A stretch of DNA of 64,000 nucleotides from JASLEW01 sp963732005. Its GTDB lineage: Bacteria > Acidobacteriota > Thermoanaerobaculia > Multivoradales > UBA5704. Below are positions 34,820 to 42,792 of this stretch, in pieces. The DNA is taken from positions 2,108,001 to 2,172,000 of the forward strand of contig CAVSXT010000004.1 of assembly GCA_963732005.1 (NCBI GenBank), written 5' to 3'. A program made the translations under genes and the position numbers. A model generated the notes under the pieces. The model had not been told where the DNA came from. It was given only the letters and a program-made list of their open reading frames with translations, and did no database searches. The first letter of the stretch is position 1. The number at the start of each line of letters is the position of its first letter.

Positions 34820-35968
34820 ATGCACGATCCCACCGTGACCCTGCTCCGCGATCTGATCGCGATCAATTCGGTCAATCCGTCGCTGGCCGGCGAGGGCGCC
34901 GGCGCGGCGGGCGAGGGCGAGATCGCCCGCGCCGTGGCGGCGGAGATGCTGTCCTTCGGCCTCGACGTCGAGCTGACGGACGCGCTGCCGGGCCGGCCCA
35001 ACGCCGTCGGCGTCCTCGAGGGGCGCCGGCCCGGGCGCTCGCTGATGCTCTGCGGGCATCTCGACACGGTGGGCGTCACGGGAATGGAAGCGCCGTTCAC
35101 TCCGCGCGAGCGCGACGGCTGGCTCTACGGCCGCGGCGCGCAGGACATGAAGGGGGGCGTCGCCGCCATGGTCGGCGCCGCTCGGCGGCTGGCCGAAACC
35201 GGCGGCCTGGCGGCGGGACGCGTGATCGTCGCTGCGGTGGTCGACGAGGAGTTCGAAAGCGCCGGCGCCGAGGCCCTGGTCCGCTCCTGGCGCGCCGATG
35301 CCGCGGTCGTGACCGAGCCCACCGACCTCGCGATCGGCCTGGGGCACAAGGGATTCTCCTGGTTCGAGGTGACCGCCGGCGGCCGCGCCGCTCATGGCAG
35401 CCGCCCCGCCGAAGGCCGCGACGCGATCCTGCGCATGGGCCGGGTGCTTTCCCGCCTGGAAGCTCTGGACCGCAAGCTGCAGGCGCGCCCGCCGCATCCC
35501 CTTCTGGGCACGGCCTCGCTCCACGCCTCGCTGATCGAAGGCGGCCGCGAGCTCAGCAGCTACCCGGACCGCTGCACCCTGAAGCTCGAGCGCCGGACCC
35601 TGCTGGGCGAGCCCGACGGCTCGCCGCGGGACGAGCTGCAGGCGATTCTGGACTCACTCCGCGCCGAAGACCCGGAGATCGAGCTCGCCATTCGCCCGCT
35701 CTTCTCGCGCCGCGCCTACGAAACGCCGTCCAGCCATCCCCTCCCGGGCCTGCTGGCCGACGCCCTGGCCGCCCAGGGCCGTGCCGCCCGCACCGCCGGC
35801 GTCAGCTTCTGGACCGACGCCGCCATCCTCGGCCACACCGGCATCCCGTCAGTCCTCTTCGGCCCGGGCGGTGAGGGCCTTCACGGCCTGCACGAGCGGG
35901 TCCGCATCGACGAAGTCCTCGCCTGCCGCGACACCCTGGCCGGCCTGGCGCGGGCGTTCTGCGCCTGA
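34820..35968 (+). CDS. M20 family zinc peptidase (ArgE/DapE/CPG2 type)
   Basis: A 382-residue protein. Zinc ligands: His in LCGHLDTVG, bridging Asp in YGRGAQDMKGG, catalytic Glu pair in VDEEFESAGA, Asp/Glu in VVTEPTDL, and a C-terminal His in EGLHGLHERV. The middle part is the dimerisation domain (HKGFSWFEVTAGGRAAHGS). It could be an acetylornithine deacetylase, succinyl-diaminopimelate desuccinylase or carboxypeptidase; the sequence does not distinguish them. ATG 34820 has GGAGG very close (3 nt), which may lower initiation. Divergent from the copper protein gene. Confidence 0.88.
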   Translation: MHDPTVTLLRDLIAINSVNPSLAGEGAGAAGEGEIARAVAAEMLSFGLDVELTDALPGRPNAVGVLEGRRPGRSLMLCGHLDTVGVTGMEAPFTPRERDGWLYGRGAQDMKGGVAAMVGAARRLAETGGLAAGRVIVAAVVDEEFESAGAEALVRSWRADAAVVTEPTDLAIGLGHKGFSWFEVTAGGRAAHGSRPAEGRDAILRMGRVLSRLEALDRKLQARPPHPLLGTASLHASLIEGGRELSSYPDRCTLKLERRTLLGEPDGSPRDELQAILDSLRAEDPEIELAIRPLFSRRAYETPSSHPLPGLLADALAAQGRAARTAGVSFWTDAAILGHTGIPSVLFGPGGEGLHGLHERVRIDEVLACRDTLAGLARAFCA

Positions 35969-36038
35969 GCGCCCCGGCACCGAAGCCGGCGGCTGACCTT
36001 CGCCGCCACGCCGACGCTGGCGCTGGTATCCTTGGCGG

Positions 36039-37037
36039 GTGGAAGGCGCGCCCGAGAAGCCGCCGCGGCGTCCTCAGCCCGCGGCCGCCGGCTACGAGGA
36101 CGAGGTCCGCCCGGACCTCGAGCAGCTGCTGATCGCCACCAGCCGCACCTTCGCCCTGGCGATCCCGCTGCTGCCGGAGCCGACCCGCCGCCAGGTCACC
36201 ATCGCCTACCTGCTGTTCCGGGTCGCCGATACCTTCGAGGACGCCGCCCGCTGGCCGCGCGCCAGCCGCATCGAGGCGCTGGCGCGGTTCGAGAGCCTGC
36301 TGCTCCATCCCGACCCCTGCGCCACCGCCGCCACCGCGCGGGCCTGGGCGGCGGAGGTGCCCTGCGACCAGCCCGGCTACCGCGAGCTGCTGGCCGAGCT
36401 GCCGCAGGTGCTCGACGCCTTCTTCGGCCTCGCGCCGGCGGCGGTCGCGCTGACCCGCGAGCACACCCTGCGCACCTGCCACGGCATGGCCGGCTTCGTG
36501 GCGCGCACCGACGACCGCGGCGAGCTGCGGCTGCGCGACCTCGACGACCTGCGCGGGTACTGCTATGTCGTCGCCGGCATCGTCGGCGAGCTGCTGACCG
36601 AGCTCTTCCTGATCGGCTACCCCGCGCTCGCGGCCGGCGCCACCGTGCTGCGCCAGCGCTCACGCGCCTTCGGCGAGGGGTTGCAGCTGGTCAACGTCCT
36701 CAAGGACGCCGCCGCCGACGCCGTCGAGGGGCGCCGCTACCTGCCCGAAGGGGTGCCGTGCGCCGAGGTGCTGGCCCTGGCCCGCGCCAACCTGCATACC
36801 GCGGCCGAATACGTGCTCGCCCTGCAACGCCTGGGCGCCGAGCGCGGCCTGACCGCCTTCACCGCCCTGCCGGTCGAGCTCGCCTACGCCACGCTCGATC
36901 GGGTCGCAGCGGCGGGAGCGGGCGCCAAGCTCACCCGCCGCGAGGTCTACGCCCTGTCGCAGGGCGTGCACCGCGCCCTGGACCGCGGCGAACCGCCGAT
37001 CTCGGCGCTGCGGACCGCCACCGGCTCGGCCGGCTGA
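36039..37037 (+). CDS. Squalene/phytoene synthase family protein
   Basis: A 332-residue protein. SRTFALAIPLLPEPTRRQVTIAYLLFR is followed by the first Asp-rich motif DTFED; the second is LVNVLKDAAADAVEGRRYLP. CYVVAGIVGELLTELF is the central helix. The family joins two farnesyl or geranylgeranyl diphosphates head to head into squalene or phytoene. The pattern is closer to squalene synthases than to crtB, but I cannot be sure. It starts at GTG 36039 without a clear ribosome site. Its substrate would come from the isoprenoid operon 6 kb upstream. Confidence 0.85.
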   Translation: MEGAPEKPPRRPQPAAAGYEDEVRPDLEQLLIATSRTFALAIPLLPEPTRRQVTIAYLLFRVADTFEDAARWPRASRIEALARFESLLLHPDPCATAATARAWAAEVPCDQPGYRELLAELPQVLDAFFGLAPAAVALTREHTLRTCHGMAGFVARTDDRGELRLRDLDDLRGYCYVVAGIVGELLTELFLIGYPALAAGATVLRQRSRAFGEGLQLVNVLKDAAADAVEGRRYLPEGVPCAEVLALARANLHTAAEYVLALQRLGAERGLTAFTALPVELAYATLDRVAAAGAGAKLTRREVYALSQGVHRALDRGEPPISALRTATGSAG

Positions 37038-37125
37038 TCTCCGTCGCGCCGCCGCCCACCGCGGCGTTTCCGGGGTCGGCGGCCGGCAGCCGGCGGCCGG
37101 TGCCCGGGCGCCGCCTCGGCGCGCG

Positions 37126-37533
37126 TCACTTCGCGCCGTCCCGCGGGGGGCTGACCCGCGGCTCGCCGCCGCCCTCGCCGCCCTCGCCGCGGGCGCCGGC
37201 GCCCGGCTCGTCCAGCGGCGGCAGGGGGATGGCGGCAAGCCGGAAGCCCGCCGCCACCAGCCCTGCCAGCACCGCCACCGTGAACGCCAGGCGCCTGCCG
37301 TGCCAGAGGCCGTGGAGCCAGTCCCGCACCTCGGTCGCGAGCAGGTTGGCCTTGCCGCCGTAGAGCTCCATGTCATGCAGGTACTTCCTGCTGTCCTCGG
37401 GATCGCCAAGGGGATTCGCCGGGGCAGCAACGGCGCCGTAATAGATCACCATCGCGCTCACCAGCCCGGCGATCAGGATCGCCGCGCTGACCAGCCGCAA
37501 CCGTGCCGAGCGATCCATCCGTCGCCAGCTCAT
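37126..37533 (-). CDS. Small membrane protein with two membrane segments
   Basis: A 135-residue protein: segment 1 LRLVSAAILIAGLVSAMVIYY (residues 12-32), a loop of about 50 residues containing DPEDSRKYLHDMELYGGKA, and segment 2 LAFTVAVLAGLVAAGF (82-97), ending in a Gly/Glu/Pro-rich tail. No family or function recognised. The loop with a conserved-looking K-Y-x-x-D-M-E-x-Y-G-G-K-A string would face the periplasm. Convergent with the squalene-synthase-like gene. Confidence 0.65.
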   Translation of the reverse strand: MSWRRMDRSARLRLVSAAILIAGLVSAMVIYYGAVAAPANPLGDPEDSRKYLHDMELYGGKANLLATEVRDWLHGLWHGRRLAFTVAVLAGLVAAGFRLAAIPLPPLDEPGAGARGEGGEGGGEPRVSPPRDGAK

Positions 37534-37803
37534 GGGCAGCGATTCTAACGCCTGGCGCCGCCCGCACGTCGCGGCGCCCCGGAATGGGCTGGCGCGCCCG
37601 GCGCGCATGAACATGCGTTGCGGCAGCGCCGGAAAAGCGCTCCACTCTCTCGACCGGGAGCACGGGCACCGCTCGCGCACCCCACCGCCGGCGCCACCCA
37701 GCCGCAGCCAACAGATATGATGCAGGTAACGACTTCGAGAGTCCCGGCGAGCTGCATGGCACGGTTTGGCCGCAGATTGCGCTGACAGGAAAGGGAGGCC
37801 GGC

Positions 37804-38916
37804 ATGAGGCAGGCGAGTCGCTCGCTTGGACGGACGTGGTTCGCGGCGTTGGGCCTGGCGGCGGCGACGGCGGTGCTTGCAGCCATGGCGCCCGCCGCGG
37901 CGGAGGCGCAGGCGATCCTGAGGGTCGACGACGACGTGTGGTTCAGGTTCGGATTGCAGCTCAACGGCTGGGCCGACTGGACGCAGTCCACCGCCACCGG
38001 CGGCTATGCCCAGAACCTCTTCCTGCGGCGGGACCGCTTCCAGGTCACCGGCTCGGTGGCGCCGGGCGTCACCTTCTATTTGCAGACCGACGACCCCAAC
38101 CTCGGCAAGGCGCCCAAGGCTCTCGCCACCGGCTTCATCATCCAGGACGCCTGGATGGAGTGGAAGCTCGCCGGCGCCTTCGCCCTCGACGCCGGCCAGT
38201 TCATCGTGCCGTTCAGCCGCAACGGCCTGCAGGGGACGTTGAGCTATCTCACCATGGACATCAGCCCGACCTCGACGATCATCATCAACGCCAACCCGGC
38301 CGATGCCGCGCGCGACACCGGCGTCGAGGCCAAGGGCTACCTGGTGGACGGCGGCCACCTGGAATACCGGGTGGCGCTCACCCAGGGGGTGAGGGAGACG
38401 GGCTCGCGCAACGCCCTCCGCGACACCGTCTACCTGCAGTACGACGTCTTCGAGACCGAGAGAGGGTACGTCTATCACGGCACCAACCTGGGCAAGCGGA
38501 AGATCCTGGCGCTGAGCGCCGGCTACGACGGCCAGGACAGCTACCACGCCTACAACGCCGACGTCTTCACCACCATCCCGGTCGCGGGCGGCGACGAGGC
38601 CGCCGGCCAGGTCCAGTGGAGCCACTACGACGGCGAGAGCTTCCTCGCCGCGCCGGCGCGCCAGAACGACTACCTGGTGGAGCTGGCCTACTTCGTCTCG
38701 CCGGCCAAGCTGCAACCGTTCGCGAAGTTCGAGGCGCAGCGGTTCAACGCCGCCAACCTGCAGAGGGCCGACCAGACGCGGTGGGGCGCGGGCATGCACT
38801 ACTACCTGCACGGCCTGAACCTCAAGCTCAGCGGCCAGTACCTGCGGGTGCTGACGGAGAGCCCGTTCAAGAACGGCAACGAGCTCACCCTCGGGATGCA
38901 GGTCTGGTACTACTGA
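37804..38916 (+). CDS. Phosphate-selective-porin-like outer-membrane protein
   Basis: A 370-residue protein. A signal peptide with an AEA-type cleavage site (about residue 35) is followed by a beta-barrel: FRFGLQLNGWADWTQ, FLRRDRFQVTGSVAPGVTFYLQTD, DAWMEWKLAGAFALDAGQF and a C-terminal aromatic strand TLGMQVWYY recognised by the BAM machinery. The order resembles porin O/P. It would let small solutes through the outer membrane. GGGAGG precedes the start. It is followed by the glycosyltransferase gene, 129 bp away. Confidence 0.8.
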   Translation: MRQASRSLGRTWFAALGLAAATAVLAAMAPAAAEAQAILRVDDDVWFRFGLQLNGWADWTQSTATGGYAQNLFLRRDRFQVTGSVAPGVTFYLQTDDPNLGKAPKALATGFIIQDAWMEWKLAGAFALDAGQFIVPFSRNGLQGTLSYLTMDISPTSTIIINANPADAARDTGVEAKGYLVDGGHLEYRVALTQGVRETGSRNALRDTVYLQYDVFETERGYVYHGTNLGKRKILALSAGYDGQDSYHAYNADVFTTIPVAGGDEAAGQVQWSHYDGESFLAAPARQNDYLVELAYFVSPAKLQPFAKFEAQRFNAANLQRADQTRWGAGMHYYLHGLNLKLSGQYLRVLTESPFKNGNELTLGMQVWYY

Positions 38917-39045
38917 GGCCCGTCCCACCCCGAACGGACATCGCCGGCGCACGTTCATGCTCTTGGCGCCGCCCCCACCGCGCTCTAAGTTGACGTCCAG
39001 GCCACCGGACGTCGCGGCGCGGCCCCTTGGAAGGAGGTTCACCTG

Positions 39046-42000
39046 ATGCTGCTTTCGCCGCAACGCGATGTTCGCCAGCCAGTGCGCCGGGCGCTTCGCC
39101 GGGTGCTGCTGGGCGCGGCGCGCCGCCTCACCGCGGCGGCCAGCATGACCGGCGCGGCCGGCGCCACCCGCGCCGGAACCGGCGAGCCGGAGGCGCCGGC
39201 CGCCGCGACCGTCCGCCGCGACTTTGGCTTCCCGCCCTGCCGACGGGCCGCGGCACCTGGCGCGCCCCCCGCCGACCTCGCCGGCGCCCCCCCGCTCGCC
39301 GATGCTGGAGGCGTCGTCGCCGTCACCGCAGGCATCGTCGCAACGCGCCGTGACGGCACGGCCGTCACGCGCCGTGACGGCGCAGTCGCCGCGCGCCGTG
39401 ACGCCACCGCCACCGCCGCCGCGGACGACCCCGGGTTGTTCATCGGACGCCAGGGCTGCTGCGTGGTCTCGGTGTGCACCCGCAACTACCTGTACCTGGC
39501 GCGGACGGCGCTCGCCGCCTTCCACCGGCACCACCCCGGCATACCGGCCTTCCTCGGCATCGTCGACTGGGACGGCCAGGAGCCGCTCGCCGTCGAGGGC
39601 ACGACGCTGCTGGCCTGCGGCCGGCCCGAGATCGGCGGCGACGCCTTCGACTACATGGCGCTCAAGTACAGCGCGCTCGACATGTGCGGCGCGATCAAGC
39701 CCTACGTCCTCGATCACGTCCTGCGGCGGACGCGCTTCGCCAAGCTGGTGTTCATCGATTCCGACGTTTACACCTGCGCGCCCTTCGCGCGGCTGCTCGC
39801 CGATCTCGACGACCACGATTTCGTGGTGACGCCGCACACCCTGGCGCCGCAGCCCCATCCCGACCGCATCTGGGAGCGGCCGACGCTGGGCGACCTCGCC
39901 TTCGCCGGGCCGCTCAACTCCGGCCTGTTCGGGCTGCGCGCTACCGCCGAGGCCCAGGCCTTCCTCCACGTCTGGCGGGACCTGGTGACCCGGCCAGGCG
40001 CCTTCATGCTCGAGCTCGGCGGCCAGACGGAGCAGAACGCGTTCAACTGGGTGTCCAGCTTCGTGGATCGGGTGCGGGTGCTGCGCGACGCCGCCTACAA
40101 CGTCGCCTACTGGAACCTCCACGACCGCTCCCTGCGATTCGCCGGGCTCGACGATCCCGCCCGCGAGGACGCCTGGACCGTGGACGGCAAGCCGCTGGTC
40201 GCCTTCCATTTCAGCGGCTACTCCCTGGCGGACCCCTACACGCTGTCCCGCCACGACCACCGCCATTCCCTCTACGTGCTGCCGTCCGTCGCCCGCCTCA
40301 CCGAACATTTCGCGGCACGCCTGCGCGAGCACGGCGCGGTGGAGGACCTGCGGCGGCCGTACCGGTTCGACGCCTTCCCTTCCGGCATCGCGGTGGACGA
40401 GCGCATGCGCCGGATCTGCAAGCACCACGAGACGCTGCTGGCCGCGGCGGTGAGCCCCTGGACGGAGGCGGGCGAGGCGCACTACTGCGAGGCCCTGCTG
40501 TCGCCCATCGCCTACACCGGCAGCCTGCTGCCGGCGCTCTTCGACGCCATCTATCACGAGCGGCCGGACGTGCGGCGGCGCTATCCCAACGCCCGCCTGC
40601 AACCCGACGGCATGCTGCGCTGGATCGCGCTGCACGGGATCTACGAGCACGGCTACCAGGAGCTCTACGACCGCTACCGGCCGGTGCTGCCGTCCCGTCA
40701 CGGAGTGGTGACGCTGGCCAAGGCCCGGCAGGAGCGCCCGCGGCTCTTCGCCGGGCTGCCGGAGGCGATGGGCGCCGACCGCCACCGGCTGCTCGCCCGC
40801 CTCGACGGCGCCGGCCAGTCCGCGCTCGCGGCGGCGGTGCGGGGCGGCGAGCTCGAGCACTACTGCCTGTCGCCGATCGCGCTCGTCCGCCGCCTGGTCG
40901 AGGAGCGGGCGGACGTGCGCAAGAGCTTCCCCGACCTGTTGTTCGGGGACGCCGCCGCCTTCGTGCGCTGGCTCGAGACCGCCGCCGTCCACGACCACTG
41001 CCTACCCGAGGGTGCCGCGGCGGCCTTCGCGGCGCGCGCCGAGGGGCGCTCGCTGGCCCGGATCTTCTCCTTCCTCAACCGCACCCGGCAGTTCATGGAG
41101 CGCTGGCCGCTGGGCCTGGTCGGCGAGGGACGGGTGGAGCTCGCCGAGAACCTGCTCACCGCGCTGCGCCACAACGCGGAGTACGACGCCGACGACGTGC
41201 TGATGTACCTCTGGGTCATGGAGCGGCAGCCGTGGGCCGGCCTCGGCCTGACCTTCGAGCTGGCGGCCAATGCCTGCCGCACGCCCTCGCCGCTGCTCGA
41301 CGAGGGTCAGGAGGCGCTGCTCGGACCGCTGCTGGCGCGCGACCGCGGTTTCCGCACCGCCCTGGCGCGCTACCGCCGGGACCACCACACGGCGCGCGAC
41401 CGGCGCCGGGAGGAGACGCTGCGCCGGGCGCAGCGGCCACGCGGCGCCGCCAACACGGTGTTCGAGGTGCTGGAGCTCGCCGCCTGGGAAGGCGGCGCCG
41501 TGCGGCTCCAGGAGGCCGCGCAGCGCCAGGACGCCGCACGGCGCCAGGACGCCGGCCGGCGCATGGTGTCGCCGCTGCCCGAGGCCCGCGGCGTCAACCT
41601 CTTCGGCTACCACAAGAGCCCCATCGGCCTGGGCACGCTCTCCCGGGGCCTGGCGCAGGCGCTCGGCGCCGCCGGCGTGCGCGTCCAGCCCAACCTGCTG
41701 GGCGACTCGGCCATGGCGGCCGACCTGTCGATGGCGGATTTCGTGCGGACCTACGACCACGGCCTGGACACCAACCTCTTCGTCAGCTACCCGCACCAGC
41801 ACGAGATGCTGCTGGCGCGCTACCCCGAGCACGTCACCCGCGGCCGGCGCAACGTCGTCTACCTGGCCTGGGAGCAACGCGACGGCAGCCACTACTGGCC
41901 GGAGGTTTACCGCGACTTCGACCAGGTGTGGGCGCTCTCCGACTTCGCCGCCGAGAGCCTGCGGCGCTTCATGCGGCGCGACGTCGCCACCGTGCCCTGC

Positions 42001-42792
42001 GTGCTGGACTGCGACGCGCTGCCGCCGGCCGGCGCCAAGCGCGACTTCGGCCTCGAGCCCGGAAAGCTCACCTTCGTCTTCGTCTTCGACGCCAACAGCT
42101 CGATCGAGAGGAAGAACCCGGAAGCGGTGATCAGGGCTTTCGCGCAGGCGTTTGCCGGCCGCGACGACGTCTGCCTGGTGCTGCGCATCGCCAACGGCCA
42201 CCGGCTGCAGCACCGGGAGAGCATCAAGCGGCTGCTGGCCGCGGCGCCCGGCGGGCTCGACCTGCGGGTGGTCGTCGAGCCGCTGGCGCGTCACGACCTG
42301 CTGCGGCTGCTTTCCGCCGGCGACTGCTACGTCTCCCTGCACCGGGCCGAGGGCTTCGGTTACACCTGCGCCGAGGCGATGGCCTACGGCATGCCGGTGA
42401 TCGCCACCGGCTATTCGGGGAACCTGCAGTTCATGAGCCCCGACAACTCCTTCCTGGTCGACTACCGGGAGGCCACCGTGGCGGTGGCGGACGGACCTTA
42501 CCAGCGCGGCAGCATGTGGGCCGAGCCGGACGTCCAGCACGCCGCCGCGCTGATGCAGCTGATCTACGACCGGCCCGACCTGGCGCGAGACACCGGCGCG
42601 CGGGGCCGGGACAGCGTGCGCCGGACGCTTTCGGCGGCGGTCGTCGGCAGCACCGCCTTCGCGGCGCTGGGCTGGCAGGACGCCGGCAATGCCAGCCGCG
42701 CCGACCAACCTTCCCACCTGTTCAGGCCCTCCGCCGCCGGCGCGGCGGCGAGCCATGCCGGCGCCCTGAGCGCCAGCCTGGAGATGACATGA
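39046..42792 (+). CDS. Two-domain glycosyltransferase (GT-A plus GT4-like GT-B)
   Basis: A 1248-residue protein. After a 120-residue low-complexity N-terminus with 8-residue repeats, a GT-A domain starts (CCVVSVCTRNYLYLARTAL) with the metal-binding D238-S-D240 in LVFIDSDVYTCAPF and GPLNSGLFG. A helical middle (residues about 420-820) follows, then a GT4-like domain (GYHKSPIGLGTLSRGLAQAL, FVFDANSSIERKNPE, and HRAEGFGYTCAEAMAYGMP with E1102). Two sugar transfers in one chain are likely, perhaps for a surface polysaccharide or glycoprotein. Its TGA overlaps the ATG of the sulfatase-like gene, so the two are coupled. AAGGAGG precedes the start. Confidence 0.8.
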   Translation: MLLSPQRDVRQPVRRALRRVLLGAARRLTAAASMTGAAGATRAGTGEPEAPAAATVRRDFGFPPCRRAAAPGAPPADLAGAPPLADAGGVVAVTAGIVATRRDGTAVTRRDGAVAARRDATATAAADDPGLFIGRQGCCVVSVCTRNYLYLARTALAAFHRHHPGIPAFLGIVDWDGQEPLAVEGTTLLACGRPEIGGDAFDYMALKYSALDMCGAIKPYVLDHVLRRTRFAKLVFIDSDVYTCAPFARLLADLDDHDFVVTPHTLAPQPHPDRIWERPTLGDLAFAGPLNSGLFGLRATAEAQAFLHVWRDLVTRPGAFMLELGGQTEQNAFNWVSSFVDRVRVLRDAAYNVAYWNLHDRSLRFAGLDDPAREDAWTVDGKPLVAFHFSGYSLADPYTLSRHDHRHSLYVLPSVARLTEHFAARLREHGAVEDLRRPYRFDAFPSGIAVDERMRRICKHHETLLAAAVSPWTEAGEAHYCEALLSPIAYTGSLLPALFDAIYHERPDVRRRYPNARLQPDGMLRWIALHGIYEHGYQELYDRYRPVLPSRHGVVTLAKARQERPRLFAGLPEAMGADRHRLLARLDGAGQSALAAAVRGGELEHYCLSPIALVRRLVEERADVRKSFPDLLFGDAAAFVRWLETAAVHDHCLPEGAAAAFAARAEGRSLARIFSFLNRTRQFMERWPLGLVGEGRVELAENLLTALRHNAEYDADDVLMYLWVMERQPWAGLGLTFELAANACRTPSPLLDEGQEALLGPLLARDRGFRTALARYRRDHHTARDRRREETLRRAQRPRGAANTVFEVLELAAWEGGAVRLQEAAQRQDAARRQDAGRRMVSPLPEARGVNLFGYHKSPIGLGTLSRGLAQALGAAGVRVQPNLLGDSAMAADLSMADFVRTYDHGLDTNLFVSYPHQHEMLLARYPEHVTRGRRNVVYLAWEQRDGSHYWPEVYRDFDQVWALSDFAAESLRRFMRRDVATVPCVLDCDALPPAGAKRDFGLEPGKLTFVFVFDANSSIERKNPEAVIRAFAQAFAGRDDVCLVLRIANGHRLQHRESIKRLLAAAPGGLDLRVVVEPLARHDLLRLLSAGDCYVSLHRAEGFGYTCAEAMAYGMPVIATGYSGNLQFMSPDNSFLVDYREATVAVADGPYQRGSMWAEPDVQHAAALMQLIYDRPDLARDTGARGRDSVRRTLSAAVVGSTAFAALGWQDAGNASRADQPSHLFRPSAAGAAASHAGALSASLEMT
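39344..39411. repeat. Three 24-bp direct repeats in the glycosyltransferase N-terminus
   Basis: CGCGCCGTGACG recurs at 39344, 39368 and 39392 and encodes RRDGTAVT, RRDGAVAA and RRDATATA-like octets. Confidence 0.7.

Noticed and set aside
37126..40998. Minus-strand open frame of 1290 codons opposite the porin and glycosyltransferase genes
   Set aside because: Only the first-listed 408 nt (37126-37533) look like a protein. The rest is antisense to two well-supported genes and reflects the high GC content.
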